Shown in pieces: positions 34,166 to 43,600 of a stretch of DNA of 64,000 nucleotides. Positions within the stretch are counted from its first letter, which is position 1, and every line of letters starts with the position of its first letter. The translations under genes and the position numbers were made by a program. The notes under the pieces are model-generated. The model saw nothing but the letters and a program-made list of their open reading frames with translations, did no database searches and was not told the origin of the DNA. The DNA comes from Salinivirgaceae bacterium (GTDB lineage: Bacteria; Bacteroidota; Bacteroidia; Bacteroidales; SZUA-534), in NCBI GenBank assembly GCA_017527435.1, contig JAFXQB010000012.1, forward strand, positions 100,609-164,608. The letters run 5' to 3'.

Positions 34166-34882
34166 ATGACAGAAGAACAAAAACTACAGATTATTGAGAA
34201 AGGAAAAGAATACTTTCGAAGTATTATTATACCGAATCACTTATCTGGTTTGAAAAAACTTAATTTGAAAAGTTTTAATGTCAATCCTTTTTTGGTGAAT
34301 TATTTAGCGGCATTCTTATGTGGCAATACGGAACCAGAATCATTAGCCAAGGCTTTAGTATATCCACGTATTTTAGGCACAAGTATTAATACCAGTTTTG
34401 GTCAAAATATCCAAATATTCATATCAAGTCTCGCTCAAGTGGCAGGTAGAGCATCAGGAATAGATGGTATTGACATAGAATTTGAAGATGCTATTGATGG
34501 ACGGAAAAAATATTGCCAATGCAAAGCGGGACCACAAACTATCAACAAAGATGATATAGCAACAATTTTGGGGCATTTCAAACACTTACATAATAAAGCA
34601 CGTTTAGACAGATTGAATGTGCAAATTGATGATATGATTGTTGGGGTACTTTACGGTGAAACAAATGAACTATCTGGTCACTATCAAATAATTAACTCTC
34701 ACTATCCTGTTTATTCGGGATCCGATTTCTGGGAACATCTAACGGGAGACAAACAATTTTATCATCGTCTTGCTAAAGCATTTGGAGAGGTTGTAGAAGA
34801 AGACAATATTGATGGCAGTCAGTTGATTATGGAAAAAATCAATGAGATTGCAGATGAAATCAGAGAAAAAGGAGGCCTATAA
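34166..34882 (+). CDS. PmeII-family type II restriction endonuclease
   Basis: 238 residues. The sequence resembles the PmeII family of type II restriction enzymes: NVNPFLVNYLAAFLCGN at the N-terminus, TSFGQNIQIFISSLAQV, and a nuclease core GIDGIDIEFED with KYCQCKAGP, giving a D/E ... E-x-Q-C-K arrangement of the PD-(D/E)xK fold. It would cut unmethylated foreign DNA. The methyltransferase ATG follows the stop codon without a gap, preceded by a GGAGG ribosome-binding site inside this gene, so the pair is translationally coupled with the nuclease first. AT-rich, unlike the flanking housekeeping genes. Confidence 0.82.
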   Translation: MTEEQKLQIIEKGKEYFRSIIIPNHLSGLKKLNLKSFNVNPFLVNYLAAFLCGNTEPESLAKALVYPRILGTSINTSFGQNIQIFISSLAQVAGRASGIDGIDIEFEDAIDGRKKYCQCKAGPQTINKDDIATILGHFKHLHNKARLDRLNVQIDDMIVGVLYGETNELSGHYQIINSHYPVYSGSDFWEHLTGDKQFYHRLAKAFGEVVEEDNIDGSQLIMEKINEIADEIREKGGL

Positions 34883-36628
34883 ATGTCAACTTTTTTATCC
34901 GCCACTAATTTGGCAGACCTTACAGGAACTTCACTCGCCACAACACAAAGATGGGGCAAAAGCGGCGTTTACCCATACCATAAAAACGACACTGGCAAAG
35001 ATGGTTTTTATATGGAAGAACTAACTGACATTGAGCCAGTTCGCCTTATGCTCGAATCCAATTGGGATGAGGAATTTCATACCGCACCGCTTCGTGATTT
35101 CACTTCCGTAGAATTGTTTGCTGGAGCGGGCGGACTTGCGTTAGGTATGCATATGGCAGGTTTTCGCCACGTACTACTCAACGAAATAGACCCAATGGCT
35201 TGCCAGACTTTGCGCAAGAACCATCCTGAATGGAATGTACTTGAAGGTGACATTCATCAGATAGATTTCACGCCACTTCGAGGAAAAGTGGATTTCCTTT
35301 CGGGAGGGTTTCCCTGCCAGGCATTCTCGTATGCGGGGAAAAAAGGCGGATTAAATGACACTCGCGGAACATTGTTTTTTGAATTGGCTCGTGCAGTGAA
35401 AGAAATCCAGCCCAAAGTGTTTATGGGTGAAAATGTTAAAGGGTTGCTCTCACACGACAATGGGAAAACAATTGAAATAATACGCAACGCCATTGCCGAA
35501 TTAGGATACACATTGGTTGAGCCTAAAGTTCTGAAAGCCATAATGTATCAAGTTCCACAAAAACGTGAGCGCATAATACTTATTGCCATTCGAAATGACA
35601 TTGCAAAACGAGTAAAATTTCACTGGCCAGCCCCATACAGACGCGTGATGACACTTCGCGATGCATTTTTCAAGGGCACATTGTTTGATAATGACGTACC
35701 TGCATCTGAAGGGCAAAACTATCCCACCAAAAAGGCTCGCGTTATGGCAATGGTTCCCGAAGGCGGCGATTGGCGTGATTTGCCTGAGAATGTGCAAAAA
35801 GAATATATGGGCGGAAGTTTTTATTTAGGAGGTGGCAAAACAGGTATGGCTCGCAGGCTTTCTATGGATGAACCATCCTTAACACTTACTTGTGCGCCAG
35901 CCCAAAAGCAAACTGAACGTTGCCACCCGACAGAAACCCGTCCATTAACGGTTCGGGAATATGCCCGCATTCAAACATTCCCAGACAATTGGGATTTTGT
36001 TGGAAACGTAACTGAACAATACAAGCAGATTGGCAATGCAGTGCCTGTAAACCTTGCATACGCAATAGGTCGTTCCTTGATTCGCCTTTTTAATGACATT
36101 GATGCACAAAATCCAGAAGAAACTCAATTTGAAGAAGCAAACAGGATTGCCCATAATATGTTACCGCCCGAATTGTTTGCTTTGGATATGTTTGAAGTGC
36201 AAAAGGAATATCCTGATAATATTGTATGCAATCCATTCAAAAAAGCAAAACGCGCTGACAATGTTGACCTTGATGACTCGCAAAACGTATTGGTTTGTTT
36301 GGTGACAAATGAAAATATTGACCCATATAACCAACAAAACGCAAAGTTGTACTACACGGGCAAGAAATTTCCTTCAACTGTAAAACTCAATAAGTTGTAT
36401 TATTTTATGCCGTACACAAAAGGTATGGGCATACGCGACTTATATATCATCAGAGTTGCTCGCGTCGGCACAAAACACGAGTTGCATCAAGAGTGCGATG
36501 AAAATGATTTTAGACTTGTATTTGAAATAGAATTCGTTAAGCAACTTTTTGAGGAATATAAACCTTTCAAATTGAAGATTTGGAATACATTCACTGATAC
36601 GAATTTGAGGTCGATATTGGCATTATAA
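34883..36628 (+). CDS. DNA (cytosine-5) methyltransferase, partner of the PmeII-like enzyme
   Basis: 581 residues. About 65 N-terminal residues look like a MerR-type winged helix (FLSATNLADLTGTSLATTQR), an extra DNA-binding part that could autoregulate the operon. The m5C methyltransferase core runs about 70-420: VELFAGAGGLALGMHMAGF (motif I), GGFPCQAFSYAGKKGG (catalytic Cys), MGENVKGLLSHDNG (motif VI), QVPQKRERI (motif VIII) and QIGNAVPVNLAYAIG (motif X). A C-terminal domain of about 150 residues (from PPELFALDMFEVQKEYPDNI) is outside the core and unidentified. It should protect the host sites from the coupled nuclease. Confidence 0.92.
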   Translation: MSTFLSATNLADLTGTSLATTQRWGKSGVYPYHKNDTGKDGFYMEELTDIEPVRLMLESNWDEEFHTAPLRDFTSVELFAGAGGLALGMHMAGFRHVLLNEIDPMACQTLRKNHPEWNVLEGDIHQIDFTPLRGKVDFLSGGFPCQAFSYAGKKGGLNDTRGTLFFELARAVKEIQPKVFMGENVKGLLSHDNGKTIEIIRNAIAELGYTLVEPKVLKAIMYQVPQKRERIILIAIRNDIAKRVKFHWPAPYRRVMTLRDAFFKGTLFDNDVPASEGQNYPTKKARVMAMVPEGGDWRDLPENVQKEYMGGSFYLGGGKTGMARRLSMDEPSLTLTCAPAQKQTERCHPTETRPLTVREYARIQTFPDNWDFVGNVTEQYKQIGNAVPVNLAYAIGRSLIRLFNDIDAQNPEETQFEEANRIAHNMLPPELFALDMFEVQKEYPDNIVCNPFKKAKRADNVDLDDSQNVLVCLVTNENIDPYNQQNAKLYYTGKKFPSTVKLNKLYYFMPYTKGMGIRDLYIIRVARVGTKHELHQECDENDFRLVFEIEFVKQLFEEYKPFKLKIWNTFTDTNLRSILAL

Positions 36629-36765
36629 TAATCGTCTATTTTCTCTCTGTTTCATATTTGTTTGTTACTTTGAAACACATTCAAGTAGTAGACGCCAAAA
36701 CTCACGACAACCCGAGAACAGGTAACCCTCTTTATGTTGTGCATTCTTTGCCGTCATTCTTCAAT

Positions 36766-38409
36766 TTATGCCTTACTTAATAAAGCAACAATTCTAGCCT
36801 TTATATTTTCATAAGTGATATTTAATCGACTCTTTGCAATATAAGTCAGTCTTGCAGTATGCGCCAAGGCATCTCGAATAGGCTTATATTCTGTGGCATC
36901 TCTTTGTAGACTTGCTTTTATTATTTTGTCTTTTTCATCATCTGCTAAATATGCTAGCTCATCCATTGCGCAGTATGATAAATCTGAGGTATCTTCTCTT
37001 ATCTCAAAACTTATATTTGCTTTTTCTTTTGCTTCCTCGGCTCGTCTATGCCAGTCGTCTATGCGTTTCTCCCAATTTTGAGGGAAGCTAATCTTTTTGT
37101 CTCGAATATAATAGCGCAACAAATTCTCGGAAACGAAACACTCTCCGTAAGATGAAAAATTAAATTCTGCATCATCACTTATAGCTTTTATCCAACCATC
37201 AACTTTTTTTCGACTTGCACTATTATCCTTTGAGGGCTTGAAATCCTCCACTACAACATTAAATAGTTCTTTGGATTTTCTTTGCTTCTTGGTTATCCTT
37301 GGATTTTCAGAATCGCCATCCTGATTGATTTCTGCACGCCATATATCCCAATCGTTAATTATTGTTTTGAGGACAGATTCAAGTTGATTAAGTAACTCCT
37401 TGAATTTCGGATCATCGGGTACCACTCCCTCTCGGCTACTTGTGAAACGATCTTTCTCGTCATCCAAGTCATCATAATGAATTTGCCCATACAAGTAACT
37501 TTCAACAATTCGGGCAGTGGGAATGTGGCGTAAAATATCCTTTTCTCTTAATCGACCATTAACATACAAGTCAATTGTTATTTTTTCGTCAGTACCTTTA
37601 ATCTTCAAATCCGATGGAGTCGCAACAGAGGCAATAAAACCTTTAATCTGCGTGTTTACCAAAGGCAAATCTTTTGTCTTGATAAACGTACTATCATTTA
37701 TGTAGGGATCATTTATATTATTAACTTTCCATACAAATTGTGTTTTAACTTTGATGGATTCCAATTCTTTTAATGTAATAGGTTCTTCATTTATTAGTAT
37801 ATTAAAAGTGGAATCCTTAATAGAAAAACGGAAATATAATGCAACTAATGTGCGAATATAATCTACCCTGTTGCGAATACCCTCCTTGATGCCTTCAAAA
37901 ATAATCGCAGTACCATTTGTCCCAATTTTAGACGTATATTCTGCGATTATAGATTCAGACGGTACGTCCAGTTTATAATCGTTTGATGATATATCATCTT
38001 GGATGGCGTTGTCAAGTCCGGAATTGTCAATAGTTCCTCCCACTATTTCCGAAGTGGTAGTTTTAGTTACAACAGTTATAGTTTGTGCGCAAGACAAAAG
38101 AGCCAGTTTCCCAATACCTTTTCTTCCGATAAACGGACGTCCGCTTTTTGTATGAGTAGTATTATCTTTGCGTTTAGAGTAGCCTATTTTCAAAAATTTG
38201 TTTTGAAAATCATCTTCGTTCATTCCATCTCCATCGTCTCTTACAATTAGTGTTTTGGCCTCACGGTCTATTGTGATATACACATTGTGTGCATCGGCAT
38301 CCCAAGAATTTGAAATGGCTTCGCCAAGAACAGTCATAAAACTTCTGTACAGATTTCGTCCTAAATGATTTAGAATGCTTAAAGATATGTTGAAATTATA
38401 TTGTTTCAT
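36766..38409 (-). CDS. GHKL ATPase (MORC/MutL/Hsp90-like) linked to a DNA methyltransferase
   Basis: 547 residues. An N-terminal Bergerat ATP-binding fold is clear: E30, N34 and D37 in LGEAISNSWDADA (N-box), VRDDGDGM (G1, 56-63), GRKGIGKLALLS (G2). Residues about 215-400 would be the transducer-like S5 fold; the C-terminal part is helical (RRAEEAKEKANISFEIREDT). Its start overlaps the stop of the upstream methyltransferase by four bases (ATGA), so both are one operon. GHKL ATPases of the MORC/MutL type have been described as components of prokaryotic restriction-modification systems (Iyer, Abhiman and Aravind). No nuclease domain is recognised in it, so the effector is unknown. Confidence 0.85.
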   Translation of the reverse strand: MKQYNFNISLSILNHLGRNLYRSFMTVLGEAISNSWDADAHNVYITIDREAKTLIVRDDGDGMNEDDFQNKFLKIGYSKRKDNTTHTKSGRPFIGRKGIGKLALLSCAQTITVVTKTTTSEIVGGTIDNSGLDNAIQDDISSNDYKLDVPSESIIAEYTSKIGTNGTAIIFEGIKEGIRNRVDYIRTLVALYFRFSIKDSTFNILINEEPITLKELESIKVKTQFVWKVNNINDPYINDSTFIKTKDLPLVNTQIKGFIASVATPSDLKIKGTDEKITIDLYVNGRLREKDILRHIPTARIVESYLYGQIHYDDLDDEKDRFTSSREGVVPDDPKFKELLNQLESVLKTIINDWDIWRAEINQDGDSENPRITKKQRKSKELFNVVVEDFKPSKDNSASRKKVDGWIKAISDDAEFNFSSYGECFVSENLLRYYIRDKKISFPQNWEKRIDDWHRRAEEAKEKANISFEIREDTSDLSYCAMDELAYLADDEKDKIIKASLQRDATEYKPIRDALAHTARLTYIAKSRLNITYENIKARIVALLSKA

Positions 38410-39500
38410 TCTAACGTGTTTCTAATATGTTGTTTTATGCTTTCTGCTATTATTTCTCCCAATCTTGGAGGAACAGCGTTCCCAATATATCGAGAAGCTT
38501 TTACCAAAGAAACTTCTTGCTCATTTGGGAAAAACTTATAAGATGTCGGAAATGTTTGGAATAAAGCTGCCTCTCTTACAGATATGGCTCTATCTTGAAC
38601 AGGATGCCCGAATCTACCATTTCCTATTCCAGTACAGAGTGTAGTCATTGTTGGGGCAGGTTCGTCCCATACCATTCGCCCATAAACACTTCCAAAACTT
38701 TTCCCTCCTGTCTTTTTATGACAATTCAACATTAATTCTTTCGGCCAGTCATTCCAACCGCCACCGTATGGTGTAGCTTGAATCCTTTTCAAATTTATAT
38801 CGGTCAAAGCCCTACATCTATGCAATGGATCCGAAGGACAAGTCTCTCCAGCTTTGAGTGGCGGGAGATTCCCGATAGTATCACGAACAGTCACATACTC
38901 TTCTTTTGTATGGGTGGGTGAAATCAATTCAATTGTTCCTAGACGAGAAGCTAATAAAACCAATCGTTTCCTGGTTTGTGGAATACCATAATCTGGACAA
39001 TATACTACTTGAAACTTCACTTGATAACCTTCTTTTTGCAACACTTTCACAAAGTCTGCCAAAACTGATTTCAATTTAAATGCAGCTATTGCGGGTACAT
39101 TTTCCATTGTTACGATGTCTGGATGAACTTTCTTTACCAAGCGTCCGAATTCATACAATAGATTGTATTTGTTCTCATCTTTATTCTTATTAGTGTGTGC
39201 ATACGAAGAAAAAGGCTGACAAGGAGCGCACCCCGCAAGAACTCTAATGGCGTTTTTTTGTTTCGAATAGAAACCATTGATTTCTTCACCTGTTACATCT
39301 TTTACGTTTTTATAAAAAAAGTGTCCGCCGGTATTTGTTTCATAAGCATATTGGCAAGTCTTATCCAAATCGTACCCAGCAAGGATATCAAAACCTGCTG
39401 ACTTCATACCATAACTCAACCCCCCGATTCCGCAAAAAAGATCCACGACTTCTATTTTAGGAAGTTTGCCTCTCCTTTTATGTTGTTTTAAATTATCCAC
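38406..39500 (-). CDS. DNA (cytosine-5) methyltransferase, operon with the GHKL ATPase
   Basis: 364 residues, compact m5C methyltransferase without extra domains. Motifs: EVVDLFCGIGGLSYGMKSAG (I), GCAPCQPFSSY (IV, catalytic Cys), TMENVPA (VI), DYGIPQTRKRLVLLA (VIII), the target-recognition region about 200-270 and YIGNAVPPRLGEIIAE (X). It is unlike the other methyltransferase at 34883 in length and in its target-recognition region, so the two presumably have different sites. First gene of a two-gene minus-strand operon with the GHKL ATPase and convergent to the PmeII-type pair. Confidence 0.92.
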   Translation of the reverse strand: MDNLKQHKRRGKLPKIEVVDLFCGIGGLSYGMKSAGFDILAGYDLDKTCQYAYETNTGGHFFYKNVKDVTGEEINGFYSKQKNAIRVLAGCAPCQPFSSYAHTNKNKDENKYNLLYEFGRLVKKVHPDIVTMENVPAIAAFKLKSVLADFVKVLQKEGYQVKFQVVYCPDYGIPQTRKRLVLLASRLGTIELISPTHTKEEYVTVRDTIGNLPPLKAGETCPSDPLHRCRALTDINLKRIQATPYGGGWNDWPKELMLNCHKKTGGKSFGSVYGRMVWDEPAPTMTTLCTGIGNGRFGHPVQDRAISVREAALFQTFPTSYKFFPNEQEVSLVKASRYIGNAVPPRLGEIIAESIKQHIRNTLE

Positions 39501-39538
39501 AACTACACTCTATTTAATTCTTCTCCAAAACTTCTTCT

Positions 39539-39862
39539 ATGATTTCAAATAATTCTATTTAGGAAATAACCAATGTTTCTGAAATACTTAATTTCCACGT
39601 TTTTAAATCTGTTCATAGTGCGTTATTAGATTTTCAGAAAATAATCTACGAAGATAATGAAACATCAATACAAAAACGAAAACAGTTTTTTCTTCTAGCC
39701 AAATATCACACCCCAAACGATTCTTTTGTCGCTTTCATAGTATTCTCTCCAACGGTGTAGGCATAGCACACTGACGGTTTTCCCGAAGACCCGACACGTT
39801 TGCCCGAATTTTACAATGGCACATATAATTATCTGAAATCATTAGGTTTGAAAGAATTGTGA
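39539..39862 (+). pseudogene. Decayed ORF with in-frame stops at the edge of the defence island
   Basis: One reading frame from ATG 39539 to TGA 39862 has protein-like content broken by TAG at 39560, 39758 and 39764. The segments include FKSVHSALLDFQKIIYEDNE, QKRKQFFLLAKYHTPNDSF and, after the stops, FPEDPTRLPEFYNGTYNYLK ending LGLKEL. The matching frame on both sides of the stops suggests a small gene inactivated by point mutations. The family is not recognised. The rest of the gap 39501-39892 shows no other gene. Confidence 0.4.
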
Positions 39863-39892
39863 TACAATCTTGCAAAATTGTAAGTTTGCATT

Positions 39893-40282
39893 ATGAAAAC
39901 AATCCAAGTCTCTGCCGCCATAATCCACGACCACGCCGGCCGCATTTTTGCCACTCAGCGTGGGTATGGCGATATGCAGGGCGGTTGGGAATTTCCGGGT
40001 GGCAAGATTGAATCGGGCGAAACGCCCGAAGCGGCTCTGAAACGCGAGATTCAGGAAGAGTTGGACACGCAAATAGTTGTTGAGCAGTTCATTACCACAG
40101 TCGAATACGATTACCCCAATTTTCACCTGACAATGCACTGCTATTGGTGCCGTGTCGCGAGCGGCACTCTGACACTGAAAGAGCACAAAGCCGCCCGCTG
40201 GCTCTCAACCGAAGAGTTAGACACGGTTGACTGGCTGCCTGCGGATAAAATCGTAGTGGAAGAAATCAAAAGACGATTGTAG
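39893..40282 (+). CDS. NUDIX hydrolase (MutT-like)
   Basis: 129 residues. A Nudix box GGKIESGETPEAALKREIQE followed by EL fits GX5EX7REUXEEXGU. The N-terminus IQVSAAIIHDHAGRIFATQR and QGGWEFPGGK resemble MutT-type 8-oxo-dGTP diphosphatases, which clean the nucleotide pool. The C-terminal RWLSTEELDTVDWLPADK is also MutT-like. Cytoplasmic. GC content is back to that of housekeeping genes, so it marks the right border of the AT-rich island. Confidence 0.9.
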   Translation: MKTIQVSAAIIHDHAGRIFATQRGYGDMQGGWEFPGGKIESGETPEAALKREIQEELDTQIVVEQFITTVEYDYPNFHLTMHCYWCRVASGTLTLKEHKAARWLSTEELDTVDWLPADKIVVEEIKRRL

Positions 40283-40394
40283 GTAAAAAACTCCTACAAA
40301 ATATCACAAACATATCGCAGCCGGTAATTCAACGGCCAGTTGGTGTGTGGCGCTGAATGGTGGGCATATTTGGCTGACCATACAATTATAATGT

Positions 40395-40467
40395 TTACCC
40401 GAATTAATCATTTAAAAATAGGTGTGTCATTGTCGATAGGGCAGGAACACCAATTAAATTCGGGTAA
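40395..40467. repeat. Perfect 11-base inverted repeat upstream of the pyruvate oxidoreductase
   Basis: TTACCCGAATT (40395-40405) and AATTCGGGTAA (40457-40467) are exact inverse complements, 51 bases apart. The remaining gap (40283-40630, 348 bases) holds no ORF; a stem-loop or paired operators are possible. Confidence 0.5.
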
Positions 40468-40526
40468 TTTCGGTTTGTGCCTAAAAAAACTATGATTTTT
40501 TTTTCAGTCACACCCAAACTAATTAT

Positions 40527-40534
40527 TAGTTTTG
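40527..40534 (+). promoter_or_regulatory. -7 promoter box for the pyruvate oxidoreductase
   Basis: TAGTTTTG fits TAnnTTTG; the -33 zone is T-rich (TTTTTTTTC) without a clean TTTG. The predicted leader is about 90 bases. Confidence 0.5.
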
Positions 40535-40630
40535 CGCTTGCGTGCCGTGAACCATAGCGAAACGGCCAAAACTTTGATTGATAGTTATTAAGATACTCAT
40601 TTATAACACTTTAATTTAAATACAAACAAG

Positions 40631-43600
40631 ATGGCAAAAGAGAAAAAGTTTATCACTTGTGATGGTAATCAGGCCGCAGCGCATATCGCGTATATGTTCT
40701 CTGAGGTTGCAGCCATTTACCCAATCACACCATCTTCGCCAATGGCAGAAAACGTTGACGAATGGGCAGCTCAAGGCCGAAAGAACATCTTCGGCGAGAC
40801 AGTTTTAGTTCAGGAAATGCAGTCGGAAGGCGGTGCGGCAGGTGCTGTTCACGGCTCGTTGCAGGCAGGTGCGCTCACAACCACTTTCACCGCTTCGCAG
40901 GGCCTTCTGCTTATGATTCCGAATATGTACAAAATCGCTGGCGAACTTATCCCGACAGTGTTCCACGTTTCGGCTCGTACGCTGGCTTCGCACGCACTCT
41001 GCATCTTCGGCGACCATCAGGACGTTATGGCCTGCCGTCAGACTGGCTTTGCAATGCTGGCCGAGGGCTCGGTTCAGGAAGTTATGGATTTGGCTGGTGT
41101 GGCTCACTTGGCAACACTCAAGAGCCGTGTTCCGTTCCTGAATTTCTTCGACGGTTTCCGCACATCGCACGAGTATCAGAAAATTGAGGTTGTTGAGCAG
41201 GACGACCTGAAGGAACTGGTTGACTGGGACGCAGTTAAGGCTTTCCGCGAGCGCGCTTTGTCGCCTGAGCGTCCTGAAATGCGCGGTATGGCTGAGAACC
41301 CCGACGTGTTCTTCGCTCATCGCGAGTCGTGCAACCCGTACTACAACGCTGTGCCTGACATTGTGGCCGACTATATGGACAAAATCAGCGCCATCACTGG
41401 CCGCAAGCACCGTCCGTTCGACTACTACGGCGCCAAAGACGCTACCAACGTGATTGTGGCTATGGGCTCTGTCACCGAGTGCATCAAAGAAGTTGTTGAT
41501 AAGAAAGTTGCAGCAGGCGAGAAGGTTGGTATGATTGCCGTTCACCTGTATCGTCCGTTCTCACTCAAATATTTGAAAGAGGCCATCCCCGCATCGTGCA
41601 AACGCATCTGCGTTCTCGACCGCACCAAAGAGCCGGGCGCAAACAGCGAGCCGCTGTTCCTTGACGTTGTCGACGCTCTGACCGAACTTGGCCTGATTTC
41701 GAAAATAGAAGTTGTTGGCGGCCGCTACGGTCTGGGTTCGAACGACACCACACCTGCGCAAATCATCGCCGTTTACGACAACCTGGCTATGAACACCCCG
41801 AAGAACCACTTCACTCTGGGTATCACCGACGACGTTACCTTCACTTCGCTGCCTGTCGGCGAAGAGGTTTCGGTTGCGCCCGCTGGTCAGTTCCAAGCCA
41901 AATTCTACGGCCTTGGCGCCGACGGTACCGTTGGTGCAAACAAGAACTCGGTTAAGATTATCGGCGAGACCACCAATAAATATTGCCAAGCATACTTCTC
42001 GTACGACTCGAAGAAATCGGGCGGCTTCACCTGCTCGCACCTTCGCTTCGGCGACGAGCCAATCCGCTCGACATATCTGGTTACAACACCGAACTTTGTG
42101 GCTTGCCATCAGCAGGCATATCTGAATATGTACGACGTTACCCGCGGCCTGCAGAAGGGCGGTACGTTCCTGCTGAACACCATCTGGGAAGGCGACGAAC
42201 TCATCGCCAACATCCCGAACAAGGTGAAGGCTTACTTTGCAAAGAACGACATCAAGGTTTACTACATCAACGCAACCAAGATTGCACAGGAAATCGGTCT
42301 TGGAAACCGCACCAACACTATTCTTCAGTCGGCATTCTTCCGCATCACAGGCGTGATTGCAGTTGACAAGGCTGTTGAGGAAATGAAGCACTTCATTGTG
42401 AAATCGTACGGCAAGAAGGGCGAGGACGTTGTGAACAAGAACTATGCTGCTGTTGACCGCGGCGGCGAGTACAAGGAACTGGCTGTTGACAAGGCTTGGG
42501 CCAATCTGCAAGACCAACCGAAGGTTTACACCGACGGCGACGACTTCATCAACAAGGTTGTCCGCCCAATCAACGCACAAGACGGTGATTTGCTGCCTGT
42601 TTCGTCGTTCAAGGGTATTGAGGACGGTACTTGGGCCGCAGGAACTGCCAAATTCGAGAAACGCGGCGTTGGTGCTTTCGTACCTGTTTGGAATTCAGAG
42701 AATTGTATTCAGTGTAACAAGTGCGCATACGTCTGCCCGCACGCTTGCATCCGTCCGTTTGTAATGACCGAGGACGAGAAGGCAGGCTTCGGTGGCGACA
42801 CCATCCCCGCACTCGGACCACAGTTCAAGGGAATGTACTTCACAATGCAAGTGGGTGTTAAAGACTGCTTGGCTTGCGGCAACTGCGCCGACGTCTGCCC
42901 TGGCAACCCGAAGAAGGGCGGCCCCGCTCTCAAAATGGTGGCTTACGACGACACTTCGGCCGAAGCCGCAAAAGAGGCTGCCAACTGGAACTACTGCGTT
43001 GAGAAGGTATCGTCGAAACAAGACCTTATCGACATCACTGCCAATGTGAAGAACTCGCAGTTCGCAACACCGCTGTTCGAATTCTCGGGCGCTTGCGCAG
43101 GTTGCGGCGAGACACCATACGTTAAGTTGATTTCGCAACTGTTCGGCGACCGCGAGATTGTGGCCAACGCAACTGGTTGCTCGTCAATCTATTCGGGCTC
43201 TGTTCCATCGACACCGTACACAAAGAACGCCAAAGGACGGGGTCCTGCCTGGGCCAACTCACTGTTCGAGGACTTCTGCGAGTTTGGTCTTGGTATGGAA
43301 ATCGCCAACAAGAAAATGAAACAGCGTCTGACACGCCTTATGACCGAGGCTCAAGAGTGCACCTGCTGCACCGACGATATGAAGGCTCTGTTCCGCGAGT
43401 GGATTGAGAAACAAGAGGACGCTGCTGCCACAAAGGCTCTTGCACCGAAGATTGTTGCCGCCTGCGAGGCTTGCGGCTGCGATACCTGCAAGAACATCCT
43501 GACTTACAAAGACCACCTGGTAAAACGCTCGCAGTGGATTATCGGTGGCGACGGCGCTTCATACGACATCGGTTACGGCGGTCTCGACCACGTGATTGCT

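Noticed and set aside
36629..36765. Possible coding remnant in the gap between the convergent methyltransferase and GHKL genes
   Set aside because: A short open frame (with a segment VVDAKTHDNPRTGNPLYVVH) has no start codon and no recognised family; it could be chance in a 137-base gap.
41561..42580. 339-codon open frame antisense to the pyruvate oxidoreductase gene
   Set aside because: Shadow frame inside a gene with complete domain structure on the other strand.
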